Counted from the stretch's first letter, positions 35,126-45,718 are shown. The stretch is 64,000 bases of DNA from Bacteroidia bacterium (GCA_030425285.1 JAUIAY010000001.1:916963-980962); one strand, 5' to 3'. Translations and numbers: made by a program. The notes: generated by a model not told the origin, from the letters alone.

Positions 35126-35683
35126 ATGAAAAGCTTATTTAAAATAACACTTGTAGCATTAGTAATGGTTGTGGTAGTATCTTGTAAAAAAGATTCTAGA
35201 CCTAATTACCAGTTCATGCCTAACATGTATGAGCCTGTACCTTATGAAACTTATGCGGAATCTAATGCATTTAAAAATGGTAAAGAAGGTCAGTTGCCTG
35301 CTGAAGGAACTATACCAAGAGGGTTTACACCGTTTGAAATTGACGAATCTACTGATGGATACAATTTTGCTAAAACTAATTTAATGAGTCCATTGGATTC
35401 AACACAAGTTGATTTGGCTCAAGGTAAGGAGCTTTATGACATTTACTGTGGTATATGCCATGGTAATAAAGGTGACGGACAAGGTAATTTGGTAAAGCGT
35501 GAAAAGATTTTGGGTATTCCAAGTTATGATGATGTAGGAAGAGCTATTACCGCAGGAAGTGTTTACCATACTATTTATTACGGTAAAAACGCCATGGGAT
35601 CTTATGCTAACCAATTGAATGAACAAGAGCGTTGGCAAGTAGTAGCTTACGTTATGGATCTTAAAGCTAAATTAGAAAAATAA
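35126..35683 (+). CDS. actE: alternative complex III subunit ActE, monohaem cytochrome c lipoprotein
   Basis: 185 residues. Lipobox VVSC (Cys20) anchors it to the membrane. One haem site, CGICH (108-112), inside a class I cytochrome c fold with GNKGDGQG after the haem and Met157 in NAMGSY as likely sixth ligand. It provides the haem at the edge of the complex that passes electrons to the oxidase. With the extra N-terminal cytochrome domain in ActA, this assembly has two separate monohaem modules. Confidence 0.93.
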   Translation: MKSLFKITLVALVMVVVVSCKKDSRPNYQFMPNMYEPVPYETYAESNAFKNGKEGQLPAEGTIPRGFTPFEIDESTDGYNFAKTNLMSPLDSTQVDLAQGKELYDIYCGICHGNKGDGQGNLVKREKILGIPSYDDVGRAITAGSVYHTIYYGKNAMGSYANQLNEQERWQVVAYVMDLKAKLEK

Positions 35684-35707
35684 GAACGATAAAGTTTATA
35701 TATAGAT

Positions 35708-37081
35708 ATGTACACATTCTCGAATAAATTAAAGACCGTTTCTATAGCCCTAATGATTATTGGAGCGCTTGGTGTGGTGTATGGTTTTATGACATCTCAC
35801 AAATCTTTTGAAGAGGTAGAAACCATCTTAGCAGAAGAGGCTTCCCATCACGGAGGTGGTCATGGTGAAGAAGCTGCGCATGGTACTAGCCATGATACAC
35901 ATGCCGCTGAAGCTGCTCATGGAGAAGGTCACGGTGATTCAGCTGAATCGCACGTAGATGAACATACTAAACATGTTGAGCATGTACGACACCAAATAGC
36001 AAATAGACCATGGTCTGCTGTGTACGTAGCAGCATTCTTTTTCTTTATGATTGCATTGGGTGTTTTAGCCTTTTACGCTATTCAATTTGCTGCGCAAGCA
36101 GGTTGGTCGCCAGTATTGTTCAGAATTATGGAAGCTATTACGGCTTATGTATTGCCAGGTGCGCTAATTGTATTAGGTATAGCTGTTGCTTCGGGTACAA
36201 TTGGGCACTATAATATTTTTGTTTGGATGGACCCTGAAGTGGTTGAACACGATAAATTAATACAGGGAAAATCAGGATGGCTTAATTTAGGAGGTTTTAT
36301 TATCAGAGGATTGATATTTATTGCAGGTTGGAGTTTATACAGACACTTTGCACGTAAATTTTCATTAGCTCAAGATAATGCTGATGTGAATGATAATAGA
36401 AACTTCAAAAAATCATTTAGAATTGCCGCTGGATTTTTAGTATTCTATATCTACACGGAATCTATGATGTCTTGGGATTGGATTATGAGTGTTGATCCTC
36501 ACTGGTTCAGTACCTTGTTTGGATGGTATGTTTTTGCAAGTATGTTTGTAAGTGGTATAACGGTCATTGCATTAATTACCATGTATTTAAAATCAAAGGA
36601 TTTATTACCATTTGTGAATGATAGCCACTTACATGATTTAGCTAAATTCATGTTTGCTATCAGTATTTTCTGGACGTATTTATGGTTCTCGCAATTTATG
36701 CTTATCTGGTATTCTAACATCCCAGAAGAGGTGACATATTTTGTAACGCGTTTTGCAGATTACAAATTACCGTTCCTAGGTATGGTAGTTATGAACTTCG
36801 TATTCCCATTATTAGTACTAATGAACAGTGATTACAAGCGTATTCCTTGGTTTGTGGTTATGGCAGGTATTGTAATCTTATGTGGTCACTACATTGATGT
36901 GTTCAATATGATTATGCCGGCTACAGTGGGTGACAGATGGTTTATAGGTATTCCTGAATTAAGCGCCATTATGTTCTTTGCAGGCTTATTTATATTCATT
37001 GTATTTACAGCATTGACCAAAGCGCCATTATTGGCCAAAGGAAACCCATTTATTAAAGAGAGTGAACACTTTCATTATTAA
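35708..37081 (+). CDS. actF: alternative complex III subunit ActF
   Basis: 457 residues, NrfD-like membrane subunit paralogous to ActC, about ten helices with the conserved MMSWDWIMSVDPHWFSTLFGWY block (about 238-259) and IDVFNMIMP near the end. A remarkable stretch after the first helix (about residues 46-97) holds roughly 17 histidines mixed with Glu, Ala and Gly and lies in a loop outside the membrane. The rest is standard for the family. 24 bp after actE, 26 bp before coxB. Confidence 0.93.
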   Translation: MYTFSNKLKTVSIALMIIGALGVVYGFMTSHKSFEEVETILAEEASHHGGGHGEEAAHGTSHDTHAAEAAHGEGHGDSAESHVDEHTKHVEHVRHQIANRPWSAVYVAAFFFFMIALGVLAFYAIQFAAQAGWSPVLFRIMEAITAYVLPGALIVLGIAVASGTIGHYNIFVWMDPEVVEHDKLIQGKSGWLNLGGFIIRGLIFIAGWSLYRHFARKFSLAQDNADVNDNRNFKKSFRIAAGFLVFYIYTESMMSWDWIMSVDPHWFSTLFGWYVFASMFVSGITVIALITMYLKSKDLLPFVNDSHLHDLAKFMFAISIFWTYLWFSQFMLIWYSNIPEEVTYFVTRFADYKLPFLGMVVMNFVFPLLVLMNSDYKRIPWFVVMAGIVILCGHYIDVFNMIMPATVGDRWFIGIPELSAIMFFAGLFIFIVFTALTKAPLLAKGNPFIKESEHFHY

Positions 37082-37107
37082 TATTTAATTAAAGTAGAGA
37101 AAAGACA

Positions 37108-38175
37108 ATGACAGCTTTTTTATCAATTATAATAGTACTTTTTATAGCTATTGCGATTTGGCAAATGGTTAAGATTTTTGATTTGGCGCAAGTTGGCGTA
37201 TCAAATGACCAAGTAGCTAATGATAATGATAACCGATTGAATGGTTACTTAATGATTGGTTTCCTAATCTTTATTTATGTCATTACGGTTGTATGTATGG
37301 TCAAGTGGGGCGATTTGCCATTAATGTCAAACTCGGCATCTGAACACGGACCTGGAATCGATAATTTAATGATTATCTCTATGGTCATCATTTTCATCGT
37401 GCAGACCATTACACAATACTTATTGCATTACTTCGCCTTTAAATATCGTGGAGAAGAAGGTAAGAAAGCCTTGTATTTTGCCGATAACAATACTTTGGAA
37501 GCTATTTGGACAATCATTCCAGTAATTGTATTGGCAGGATTAATTATTTATGGATTGTTTACTTGGAATACGATTATGAATGTTAGTGAAGATGATGATC
37601 CATTAGTTATTGAATTATACGCCCAACAATTTAACTGGAAGGCACGTTATGCAGGTAAGGATAATACATTAGGTCAAGCAAATGTTCGTTTAATTAACAT
37701 AGATAATGCGAATATTCTAGGAGTCGATGAATCAGACCCGAATGCTCAAGATGATGTAATTACAACGGAACTTCACTTGCCAGTTGGAAGACCTGTATTA
37801 TTCAAGATGCGTTCTCAAGATGTCTTACACTCGGCTTATATGCCACACTTTAGAGCGCAAATGAACTGTGTTCCAGGTATGATCACACAATTTGGATTTA
37901 CGCCTACGGTAACAACAGCTGATATGAGACAAACTCCTCAAATGATTGATAAAGTAGCTAATATCAACAGAATTCGAGTTGAGAAAAGCAAGGAATTAGT
38001 TGCCAAAGGGGAATCGGAATTAGAAAGATATGAGTTTGATTATTTATTGCTTTGTAATAAAATTTGCGGTAAATCGCACTACAACATGCAAATGAAGATA
38101 GTAGTTGAGACTCAAGAAGAATATGACGCTTGGATGGCTGAACAAAAGGAATTTAAAGATTCTTTATTAAAGTAA
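37108..38175 (+). CDS. coxB: cytochrome c oxidase subunit II (CuA)
   Basis: 355 residues. Four hydrophobic segments (about 3-20, 47-66, 87-110, 132-152), two more than in the classical subunit II, followed by the CuA cupredoxin domain: His241 in VLHSAYMPHF, then Cys316, Cys320, His324 and Met327 in CNKICGKSHYNM. All CuA ligands are present. The chain ends shortly after this domain with no CxxCH, so the oxidase is aa3-type, not caa3, and depends on ActA/ActE or a soluble cytochrome c for electrons. Follows the act genes directly, as in organisms where complex III and the oxidase form a supercomplex. Confidence 0.95.
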   Translation: MTAFLSIIIVLFIAIAIWQMVKIFDLAQVGVSNDQVANDNDNRLNGYLMIGFLIFIYVITVVCMVKWGDLPLMSNSASEHGPGIDNLMIISMVIIFIVQTITQYLLHYFAFKYRGEEGKKALYFADNNTLEAIWTIIPVIVLAGLIIYGLFTWNTIMNVSEDDDPLVIELYAQQFNWKARYAGKDNTLGQANVRLINIDNANILGVDESDPNAQDDVITTELHLPVGRPVLFKMRSQDVLHSAYMPHFRAQMNCVPGMITQFGFTPTVTTADMRQTPQMIDKVANINRIRVEKSKELVAKGESELERYEFDYLLLCNKICGKSHYNMQMKIVVETQEEYDAWMAEQKEFKDSLLK

Positions 38176-38209
38176 TTAAAAAACGGTTTTAAAAAGTATA
38201 TAGAAGATT

Positions 38210-40003
38210 ATGTCAACACACGCAGATACTCACGCACACGAAGACGATCACGGACATCATCATAAAGAAACATTTGTGACTAAATATATTTTTAGTCAAG
38301 ATCATAAGATGATTGCCAAGCAGTATCTAATTACAGGTACTATCATGGGTGTTATAGGTGTATTAATGTCCTTAATGTTTCGTATGCAAATTGCATGGCC
38401 AGAAGAGCCAAATGTATTGTTTGAGGCATTGTTAGGCAAATGGGCGCCAGATGGTGTCATGGATGCAGATATTTATCTAGCACTTGTAACCATTCATGGT
38501 ACAATCATGGTATTCTTTGTGTTAACTGCTGGTTTAAGTGGTACGTTCAGTAACTTATTAATTCCATTGCAGATTGGTGCTCGAGATATGGCATCAGGAT
38601 TTCTGAATATGGTATCTTATTGGTTGTTCTTCCTTTCTAGTGTGATAATGGTTATTTCATTATTTGTCGAAGCTGGTCCTGCTGCAGCTGGATGGACAAT
38701 TTATCCGCCGCTTTCAGCATTACCAATGGCGCAAGGTGGTTCAGGAATGGGTATGACGTTGTGGTTGGTATCTATGGCAATATTTATCGCTTCTTCCTTA
38801 TTGGGGTCGCTTAACTATATTGTTACGGTTATCAATTTACGTACAAAAGGTATGTCTATGACACGTTTGCCTTTAACCATTTGGGCATTCTTTATCACGG
38901 CTATTATTGGTGTGGTATCTTTCCCTGTATTATTATCAGCGGCTCTATTATTAATTATGGATAGAAGCTTTGGAACCTCTTTCTTCCTTTCGGATATTTT
39001 TATTCAAGGCGAGGTGTTGCATTATCAAGGCGGTTCTCCAGTTTTATTTGAACACTTATTTTGGTTTTTAGGTCACCCTGAAGTATATATCGTTATTCTT
39101 CCTGCAATGGGATTAGTGTCTGAAATTATGGCGACCAGTTCCAGAAAACCAATTTTTGGTTATAGAGCGATGATTATGTCTATCTTGGCTATTGCGTTCC
39201 TTTCAACTATTGTATGGGGTCACCATATGTTTATTTCAGGTATGAATCCGTTCCTAGGATCTGTATTTACATTTACAACATTATTGATTGCAATCCCATC
39301 AGCAGTTAAAGCCTTTAACTGGATTACCACAATATGGAAAGGAAACCTCCAAATGAACCCAGCGATGCTATTCTCAATTGGATTTGTTTCAACGTTCATC
39401 ACAGGTGGTTTAACAGGTATTATTCTTGGAGACAGTGCCTTGGATATCAACGTTCACGATACCTATTTCGTAGTTGCCCACTTCCATTTAGTAATGGGTA
39501 TCTCTGCTTTGTATGGTATGTTCGCAGGTATTTACCATTGGTTCCCTAAAATGTTTGGACGTATGCTTAACAAGCGTTTAGGATACATTCACTTTTGGGT
39601 AACAGCTGTTTGTGCTTATGGCGTTTTCTTCCCAATGCACTTTATTGGAATGGCTGGTTTACCAAGACGTTACTATACTAACTCAAACTTCCCATTGTTT
39701 GATGATTTAGCCGATGTTAATGTTATCATTACAATTTTCGCATTGGTTGGTGGTGTTTTCCAATTGGTATATTTATACAACTTCTTTAGCAGTATATTCT
39801 ACGGTAAGAAAACAGTTCAAAATCCATGGAAATCAACTACTTTAGAGTGGACAGCTCCTGTTAAGCATATCCACGGTAACTGGGAAGGTGAAATACCACA
39901 TGTTTACCGTTGGTCTTATGATTATAACAAGCCAGGGCACGATGTTGATTTTGTGCCTCAAAATGTTCCTTTAAAAGAAGGTGAAGAGGAATTACACCAC
40001 TAA
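38210..40003 (+). CDS. coxA: cytochrome c oxidase subunit I
   Basis: 597 residues with twelve or more membrane helices. Haem and CuB ligands are visible: HGTIMVFF (low-spin haem His), GHPEVYIVILP (CuB His, and the Tyr of the His-Tyr cross-link; the Glu in HPEVY marks an A1-type oxidase), WGHHMF (two CuB His) and VAHFHLVMG (haem a3 and haem a His). It reduces oxygen to water and pumps protons. The N-terminus is His-rich (about ten His in the first 24 residues), like the loop in ActF. 34 bp after coxB; last gene of the cluster, followed by a strong terminator. Confidence 0.97.
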   Translation: MSTHADTHAHEDDHGHHHKETFVTKYIFSQDHKMIAKQYLITGTIMGVIGVLMSLMFRMQIAWPEEPNVLFEALLGKWAPDGVMDADIYLALVTIHGTIMVFFVLTAGLSGTFSNLLIPLQIGARDMASGFLNMVSYWLFFLSSVIMVISLFVEAGPAAAGWTIYPPLSALPMAQGGSGMGMTLWLVSMAIFIASSLLGSLNYIVTVINLRTKGMSMTRLPLTIWAFFITAIIGVVSFPVLLSAALLLIMDRSFGTSFFLSDIFIQGEVLHYQGGSPVLFEHLFWFLGHPEVYIVILPAMGLVSEIMATSSRKPIFGYRAMIMSILAIAFLSTIVWGHHMFISGMNPFLGSVFTFTTLLIAIPSAVKAFNWITTIWKGNLQMNPAMLFSIGFVSTFITGGLTGIILGDSALDINVHDTYFVVAHFHLVMGISALYGMFAGIYHWFPKMFGRMLNKRLGYIHFWVTAVCAYGVFFPMHFIGMAGLPRRYYTNSNFPLFDDLADVNVIITIFALVGGVFQLVYLYNFFSSIFYGKKTVQNPWKSTTLEWTAPVKHIHGNWEGEIPHVYRWSYDYNKPGHDVDFVPQNVPLKEGEEELHH

Positions 40004-40022
40004 AAAATAGTTTACAATACAA

Positions 40023-40054
40023 GCAAAGCCTTTCTGATTCAGAAAGGCTTTTTG
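40023..40054 (+). terminator. terminator after coxA
   Basis: AAAGCCTTTCTG pairs with CAGAAAGGCTTT around a three-base loop ATT, followed by T-rich sequence. One of the strongest hairpins in the window; ends the act-cox unit. Confidence 0.88.
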
Positions 40055-40056
40055 TT

Positions 40057-40064
40057 TATATTTG
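40057..40064 (+). promoter_or_regulatory. -7 promoter element of ruvB, almost touching the start codon
   Basis: TAtaTTTG ends 6 bp before the ruvB ATG at 40071, so the transcript would begin at or very near the start codon. The -33 region would fall inside the preceding terminator hairpin. Confidence 0.5.
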
Positions 40065-40070
40065 TGTTAT

Positions 40071-41093
40071 ATGAATGAGAATCTGAATCCAACTAACGAA
40101 AACTTTTCATCAGAAGAACTTGATGTCGAAAAAAGATTAAGGCCCTTAACTTTTGACGATTTTACGGGTCAGGATCAGGTGTTGGAAAATCTTCAAATTT
40201 TTGTTCAAGCAGCCAACGGAAGAGAAGAAGCGTTAGACCATACATTATTTCACGGTCCTCCTGGATTGGGTAAAACAACTTTGGCTCATATTCTAGCGAG
40301 TGAATTAAACGTAGGTATCAAAGTAACTTCCGGTCCTGTTTTGGATAAACCAGGTGACTTGGCAGGTTTATTAACGAATCTTGAAGATCGTGATGTCTTG
40401 TTTATTGATGAAATCCACCGATTAAGTCCTATAGTTGAAGAGTATTTATATTCTGCTATGGAGGATTACAAAATTGATATTATGATTGAGTCTGGACCTA
40501 ATGCTAGAACGGTTCAAATCAACTTAAACCCTTTCACATTGGTTGGTGCCACAACACGATCAGGATTGCTTACAGCTCCCATGCGTGCACGATTTGGTAT
40601 TCAAAGTAGGCTTCAATATTATAATACGGAATTGTTGACGACTATTGTTCAACGTAGCGCGTCCATTTTACAGGTGCCTATTACCATGGAAGCGGCTGTT
40701 GAAATAGCAGGTCGCAGTCGAGGAACTCCAAGAATAGCCAATGCACTTTTAAGAAGGGTACGAGATTTTGCTCAAATAAAAGGTGATGGTAACATCGATA
40801 TTAAAATTGCACGTTTTGCCCTTGAAGCACTGAATGTGGATGCTCATGGATTGGATGAAATGGACAATAAAATATTATCGACTATCATCGATAAATTTAA
40901 AGGAGGTCCCGTTGGTATTACTACATTGGCAACGGCTGTTAGCGAAAGTGCTGAAACCATTGAAGAAGTCTATGAGCCTTTTTTAATCCAACAAGGGTTT
41001 ATAATGAGAACACCACGTGGTAGAGAAGTTACTGAACAGGCATATAAGCATTTAGGAAAAATAAAAGGACCAACACAAGGAGGATTATTCTAA
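40071..41093 (+). CDS. ruvB: Holliday junction branch migration ATPase RuvB
   Basis: 340 residues from ATG at 40071; a TTG three codons earlier overlaps the promoter. AAA+ motor: Walker [11 protein letters not shown] (about 60-69), Walker [10 protein letters not shown], sensor [10 protein letters not shown] and arginine finger RARFG, then the winged-helix DNA-binding C-terminus with [15 protein letters not shown]. It drives branch migration of Holliday junctions with RuvA, encoded at 48229. Its stop and the P450 start share one base (TAATG), so the two genes are coupled. Confidence 0.96.
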   Translation: MNENLNPTNENFSSEELDVEKRLRPLTFDDFTGQDQVLENLQIFVQAANGREEALDHTLFHGPPGLGKTTLAHILASELNVGIKVTSGPVLDKPGDLAGLLTNLEDRDVLFIDEIHRLSPIVEEYLYSAMEDYKIDIMIESGPNARTVQINLNPFTLVGATTRSGLLTAPMRARFGIQSRLQYYNTELLTTIVQRSASILQVPITMEAAVEIAGRSRGTPRIANALLRRVRDFAQIKGDGNIDIKIARFALEALNVDAHGLDEMDNKILSTIIDKFKGGPVGITTLATAVSESAETIEEVYEPFLIQQGFIMRTPRGREVTEQAYKHLGKIKGPTQGGLF

Positions 41094-42427
41094 TGTCGGA
41101 ATATAGGTATCCAAATAAAGTTCCTTTCAGAAAGTTCATTCTTAACTCCTCTAAAATTGCCAAAAACCCAATTCCTTTTCAAAATAAATGGCTCAAGCAG
41201 AATAATAATTCCTTTTATGTAAGGCCATTTTTTCGAGGCGCTGTTATTATTTCCTGTAATAAGGATGTGGCCAGTCAAATGCTACAAAAAAAACATAAGG
41301 ATTTTCATAAGTCGAAAATTCAAACACAATTTCTTTCAAAATATATTGGATATGGATTATTGACTTCAAGTGGTGATTATTGGTTGCAACAACGTCGGTT
41401 AATTCAACCAGGTTTCCACAGAGAAAAGATTAAAAATCTGGTTTCAGTAATTGATTTGGCCATCAAAGACCAATTAAAAAAAGTAAGTCCAAATAAAGAA
41501 TTGGAGCTTTATCCATTAATGAACGAGTTGGCTTTTGAAGTCGTTGCAAAATCATTGTTCGATTTTTCAGCAGAAAGAGAAACTTTAAAACGATTGCAGT
41601 TCATTATTGAGAAGCTTCAAAAATTCATAACAACAGAAATTAGACAGCCTTATAAAAAGCTAGGATTTTATGTGTCTGGAAAAATGAGATATCATAATGG
41701 TTTAGTTAAAGAGAGCAGAGATATTATTGAAGCTATAATTAATCAACGAAGAACTTCTGATACAACTCATGATGATTTGCTTCAAATGTTGTTGGATGCC
41801 CAATATGAAGATGGATCATCTATGACCAATACCCAATTAATTGATGAGATTTTAATTTTATTTGTAGCTGGTCATGAAACTACAGCTAATGCACTGACAT
41901 TTACTTTAACCTTATTGGCCAAGCATAAAAACATTTTAGAAAAAGCCAAAAAAGAGGTTGAGGAAATAGCATCTAATACCAATAATCCGTTAGGCGCTAT
42001 TTCAAACCTGAAATACTTATCAGCTTGTATTAATGAAAGTTTACGCTTGTATCCGCCAGCTTGGATAACCGATCGTGTTGCAATTAATGACACGGAACTT
42101 GGGGATTTTTATATTAAAAAAGGAACTATGATAGGTGTTTCAATCTATGAGTTACACAGGAATTCAGAATACTGGGAAAACCCTAATGACTTTATTCCTG
42201 AAAGATTTATTGAAAAACCTGAATTTGTTAAAGCAGACTATTATATACCTTTTGGAGCTGGTCCTAGATTATGCATTGGAAATAATTTTGCAATGTTTGA
42301 AATGGTTTTGACCGTTTTTGAGGTATTGAAGCACTATGATATATCTACTACCACCAACCAGATTAAAGTCAATCCATTAATCACGCTTAAACCTATTGGA
42401 CTAACATTAATGTTCAAAAAGAAATGA
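41093..42427 (+). CDS. cytochrome P450
   Basis: 444 residues, soluble bacterial P450. I-helix oxygen-activation motif AGHETTANA (259-267), ExxR at Glu315-Arg318 (ESLR), PERF-like IPERFI (368-373) and haem-binding [10 protein letters not shown] with Cys394. All essential residues are present, so it should be a working monooxygenase, resembling the CYP4/CYP102-like fatty-acid-type bacterial group in these motifs. Redox partners and substrate are unknown; no ferredoxin or reductase gene is adjacent. It overlaps ruvB by one base and queG by ATGA, so it is translated as the middle gene of a DNA-repair/tRNA-modification operon, which gives no functional clue. Confidence 0.95.
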   Translation: MSEYRYPNKVPFRKFILNSSKIAKNPIPFQNKWLKQNNNSFYVRPFFRGAVIISCNKDVASQMLQKKHKDFHKSKIQTQFLSKYIGYGLLTSSGDYWLQQRRLIQPGFHREKIKNLVSVIDLAIKDQLKKVSPNKELELYPLMNELAFEVVAKSLFDFSAERETLKRLQFIIEKLQKFITTEIRQPYKKLGFYVSGKMRYHNGLVKESRDIIEAIINQRRTSDTTHDDLLQMLLDAQYEDGSSMTNTQLIDEILILFVAGHETTANALTFTLTLLAKHKNILEKAKKEVEEIASNTNNPLGAISNLKYLSACINESLRLYPPAWITDRVAINDTELGDFYIKKGTMIGVSIYELHRNSEYWENPNDFIPERFIEKPEFVKADYYIPFGAGPRLCIGNNFAMFEMVLTVFEVLKHYDISTTTNQIKVNPLITLKPIGLTLMFKKK

Positions 42428-43350
42428 GTTTAAGAACTGATAATACTAATTTGATAAAAACTGAAGCTAAACGCCTTGGTTTTTTGTCTTGTGGTATTAG
42501 TAAAGCTGGATTTCTGGAGGAAGAAGCACCGCGATTGGAAAAATGGTTAAATGGTAATAGACATGGCGAAATGCGTTACATGGAAAATCATTTTGATAAA
42601 CGCCTAGATCCAACAAAATTGGTTGAAGGTTCTAAAAGTGTCATTTCACTATTGCTCAATTATTATAACCCCCAAAAACAGCAGGATGAAACCGCTCCCA
42701 AAATAAGCCAGTATGCTTATGGAACCGATTACCATTTTGTGATTAAGGATAAGTTGAAATTGTTATTACAGTTTATTCAAGAAGAAATAGGAGAAGTGAA
42801 CGGTCGCGCATTTGTAGACTCGGCACCAGTTTTAGATAAAGCTTGGGCAGCCAAAAGCGGCTTGGGTTGGATAGGTAAGCATAGTAATTTGTTAACCCAA
42901 CAAGTAGGCTCCTATTATTTTATTGCCGAATTAATTGTGGATTTGGATTTGGATTATGATTCACCAACCACCGATTATTGCGGAACCTGCACAGCTTGTA
43001 TTGATGCATGTCCAACAGAGGCCATTATCCAACCCTATGTTGTAGATGGTAGTAAATGTATCTCTTATTTAACTATCGAGTTGAAAGATAATATGCCAAC
43101 AGCGTTTAAAGGTCAAATGGATAATTGGATGTTTGGTTGTGATGTGTGTCAAGACGTTTGTCCTTGGAATCGGTTTTCAAAACCACACCAAGAGCCTTTG
43201 TTTAATCCGCATCCAGAGCTTTTGGATATGACAAGACAAGATTGGGAAGAAATCACTGAAGAAACCTTTAAAAAAGTATTCAAAAAATCAGCGGTAAAAC
43301 GAACCAAATTCTCTGGGTTGCACCGTAATATTGAATTTTTGAGAGATTAG
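42424..43350 (+). CDS. queG: epoxyqueuosine reductase QueG
   Basis: 308 residues. Cobalamin-dependent reductase for the last step of queuosine synthesis in tRNA (epoxyqueuosine to queuosine). N-terminal DUF1730-type domain with [16 protein letters not shown] (about 53-68), the catalytic-region [12 protein letters not shown] (about 137-148) and GLGWIGKH, then two [4Fe-4S] sites: [12 protein letters not shown] (185-196) and CDVCQDVCP (239-247). All eight cysteines are present. Third gene of the ruvB operon; its stop lies one base from the stop of the convergent DUF5686 gene, with no hairpin between. Confidence 0.95.
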   Translation: MSLRTDNTNLIKTEAKRLGFLSCGISKAGFLEEEAPRLEKWLNGNRHGEMRYMENHFDKRLDPTKLVEGSKSVISLLLNYYNPQKQQDETAPKISQYAYGTDYHFVIKDKLKLLLQFIQEEIGEVNGRAFVDSAPVLDKAWAAKSGLGWIGKHSNLLTQQVGSYYFIAELIVDLDLDYDSPTTDYCGTCTACIDACPTEAIIQPYVVDGSKCISYLTIELKDNMPTAFKGQMDNWMFGCDVCQDVCPWNRFSKPHQEPLFNPHPELLDMTRQDWEEITEETFKKVFKKSAVKRTKFSGLHRNIEFLRD

Positions 43351-43351
43351 A

Positions 43352-45718
43352 TTATTTAAAAGTAAAACTAACATTAAACTTAAATACAAGGTTATCTCCT
43401 GAATCAGGCAAAGCATGATAACCATATCTGTAAAAGGCACCAGCACCAAAACCCATGTTAGCCATATCTAAATAATTAAGCTTTATAAGATTCTTCATTT
43501 CCAAGCCAGTTTCTAAAAACCAGCGATCTTTGGTTGTAAAAGGAACACCGAGGTGATTAGTAGTGTTTGTTAGGTCGCCAATACCAATGTTGTTATGCCA
43601 AAGAATATCAGGTTGAAAATTGCCAGTTTTGAAGAGAAGTCCGCCAAAATTGTGATAGGTAAATAGGTTGACATACTTGTCAGATAAAAACTCATAAGGT
43701 TGCAAGGTTTGAAAATAGTTCTTCATAAAAAACGGAAATTTTTTATCATAAGAACCTTCACCTGTAAATAACAATCCATATGGTAAAGAGGTATCAATAT
43801 AGCCTGATTCCAATCTGTAAGTTGATACCCCAAGATTGGTGATTGTGAAAGTATGATCAAGGCTGAAGACAAATTTATTGTAGTTAAAGTCGCCATTTAG
43901 CACACCATTTAATCCACGTGAGTATGTAAGATTGATTACAGGATCATTACTGTCAATTCTCATTTTACCACCAAAATAAGTCACAACTTTTTCGTTAAAG
44001 TAGTATTCAAATTTTGCTGTAAAGGTTGTGTTGGTATAATTGCTTATAATCTGATTATTATCTATAAAGGCATAATTGTATTTAGGGATTGTTTTAGTGT
44101 TTCTGAAATCAAACGTCCAATACAAATTCCTGATGAGTTTCATCTTGCTTTGAAAACTAACGGATTCGACATGATCCATGTTTTCAGAAATAAAATCTCT
44201 TGCCGAGCTAAAAAGACCATATTTATGAAATATCGATTTTCCAGCTTCCCTTAATGTGTTATCATAGTTTAAATTAAAAGATACATCTTTTCTTGTGGGT
44301 AAAATGGCATTTATTTTAAAGCCATATTTCCATGTGTGGTCTCTAAAACCATAACCTGCATAACCACCAAATGAAACATTTTCGATCAAATCATCATTAG
44401 TGTATAGTCCAACTCCTAATCTGGTGCCTTCATACTTATTGAAGTTGGCCAATTGGTTAATATCAAAATCCACATAGTTAAAAGATAACATTCCTGTATC
44501 TAAAGCTTCCAAGTAATTTACATATTTATCAAAATTAACCTCATTACCTATACTATCAATAAACTTGTAGGTTCTTTTTTCTCTAATATCTAGGGAGTCT
44601 GTTCTATGTAAATTCCAGAAAGTTGAATCTTTTACAACATCTCTTTTTTTAAAGGTTACGGTCTCAAATGGGAAGTCTTTTTTAGTTAATGGTGCATTGG
44701 GTAGAATGTCGGTTATATAGCTTTTGCCGATATACTTAAGTCCAATGTCGCCTACACCTACATTTATAATAAAATTAAGTTGTTCAGGGAACCAATAAGT
44801 ATCATCTATAAAAGTATATTGTTGTTGAATTTTTATTGAGGTTTTCTGCTTAACCGCAGGTTCGGCGTCAATATTTTGAACAGCATATCTATTTGAGTTT
44901 ATGTAGAAAACACCTTTTAGTCCATCAAAGTTCTTATTCTTTTGAGGTTTGAAAGAAATAACATAAATAGTGTCATTCTCTTTTAAAAAAGTTTCTTCCA
45001 ATACAAAATCATATTTTTTAAGACTGCCATTACTTATTGGATTTAAATAGTTGATACCAATTAGATTAATGTATTCGTCGTAAAAAGAAAAAGGTTGAAA
45101 GTCGGTTGAAAGAACGGAAAATATGGGTTTTTTTAAACCAGAAACACGCGTAGCAATAATGCTGTCTTCAATAAAATTAGGTTTTAAATACTTGCGTTTG
45201 GAGAGGGTTTCTGTTATAAATAAGTATTTGTCCTTCAAAAATTCGTTTATGGTGTCATTGTCTTTAGTATTGGAATCTAGAACCACCTTGTTATAAGAAG
45301 TAAATGAAAATGAATTAATGTTTTCAGGATTGTTCAGTTCCTTGTTGGCAATCACTTTCTTGATAATCGGTATTGCTGGATTTTCTTTGGGATTCAAAAC
45401 AACCTCGTCTAAAGAAATAGGATCTTTCTTTAGGGAAATGGTTAAATCTGAAATAGCATATATGCTGATTGATTTAGTTTCATATCCCAAGTGGCTTATA
45501 GTTAAAGTTTGCACTTTTTTATTGTCAATAAAAAAGGCTCCATCAATATCACTTGTTGTACCTACAAACTTGTTGTCATTAAATATAATGTTTGCAAAAG
45601 CTATGGGTTTATTATTGTCAAAATCAACAACGGTATATTTTGAATTTGTTTGTGAGAAAGAATATAATGAACTGAAAAATATTAAGATTATCCAATGGGT
45701 ATAATGTGTTTTAAGCAT
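43352..45718 (-). CDS. DUF5686 outer-membrane protein with carboxypeptidase-regulatory-like N-terminal domain
   Basis: 788 residues. A signal peptide (about 1-22, ends SFSQ) is followed by a CarboxypepD_reg-like beta-sandwich (about 27-105: VVDFDNNKPIAFANIIFNDNK, DGAF, LTISHLGYETK), then the long DUF5686 region with many alternating beta strands ending in a C-terminal Phe-containing strand (FNVSFTFK), as in outer-membrane barrels. The same N-terminal domain occurs on SusC/TonB-dependent receptors, but there is no plug or TonB box. The function is unknown. Single gene. Confidence 0.88.
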   Translation of the reverse strand: MLKTHYTHWIILIFFSSLYSFSQTNSKYTVVDFDNNKPIAFANIIFNDNKFVGTTSDIDGAFFIDNKKVQTLTISHLGYETKSISIYAISDLTISLKKDPISLDEVVLNPKENPAIPIIKKVIANKELNNPENINSFSFTSYNKVVLDSNTKDNDTINEFLKDKYLFITETLSKRKYLKPNFIEDSIIATRVSGLKKPIFSVLSTDFQPFSFYDEYINLIGINYLNPISNGSLKKYDFVLEETFLKENDTIYVISFKPQKNKNFDGLKGVFYINSNRYAVQNIDAEPAVKQKTSIKIQQQYTFIDDTYWFPEQLNFIINVGVGDIGLKYIGKSYITDILPNAPLTKKDFPFETVTFKKRDVVKDSTFWNLHRTDSLDIREKRTYKFIDSIGNEVNFDKYVNYLEALDTGMLSFNYVDFDINQLANFNKYEGTRLGVGLYTNDDLIENVSFGGYAGYGFRDHTWKYGFKINAILPTRKDVSFNLNYDNTLREAGKSIFHKYGLFSSARDFISENMDHVESVSFQSKMKLIRNLYWTFDFRNTKTIPKYNYAFIDNNQIISNYTNTTFTAKFEYYFNEKVVTYFGGKMRIDSNDPVINLTYSRGLNGVLNGDFNYNKFVFSLDHTFTITNLGVSTYRLESGYIDTSLPYGLLFTGEGSYDKKFPFFMKNYFQTLQPYEFLSDKYVNLFTYHNFGGLLFKTGNFQPDILWHNNIGIGDLTNTTNHLGVPFTTKDRWFLETGLEMKNLIKLNYLDMANMGFGAGAFYRYGYHALPDSGDNLVFKFNVSFTFK

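Noticed and set aside
35840-36000. His-rich part of actF as a frameshifted or foreign insertion
   Set aside because: The frame is continuous, codon use matches the neighbours and the helices on both sides are normal for ActF, so it is a natural loop.
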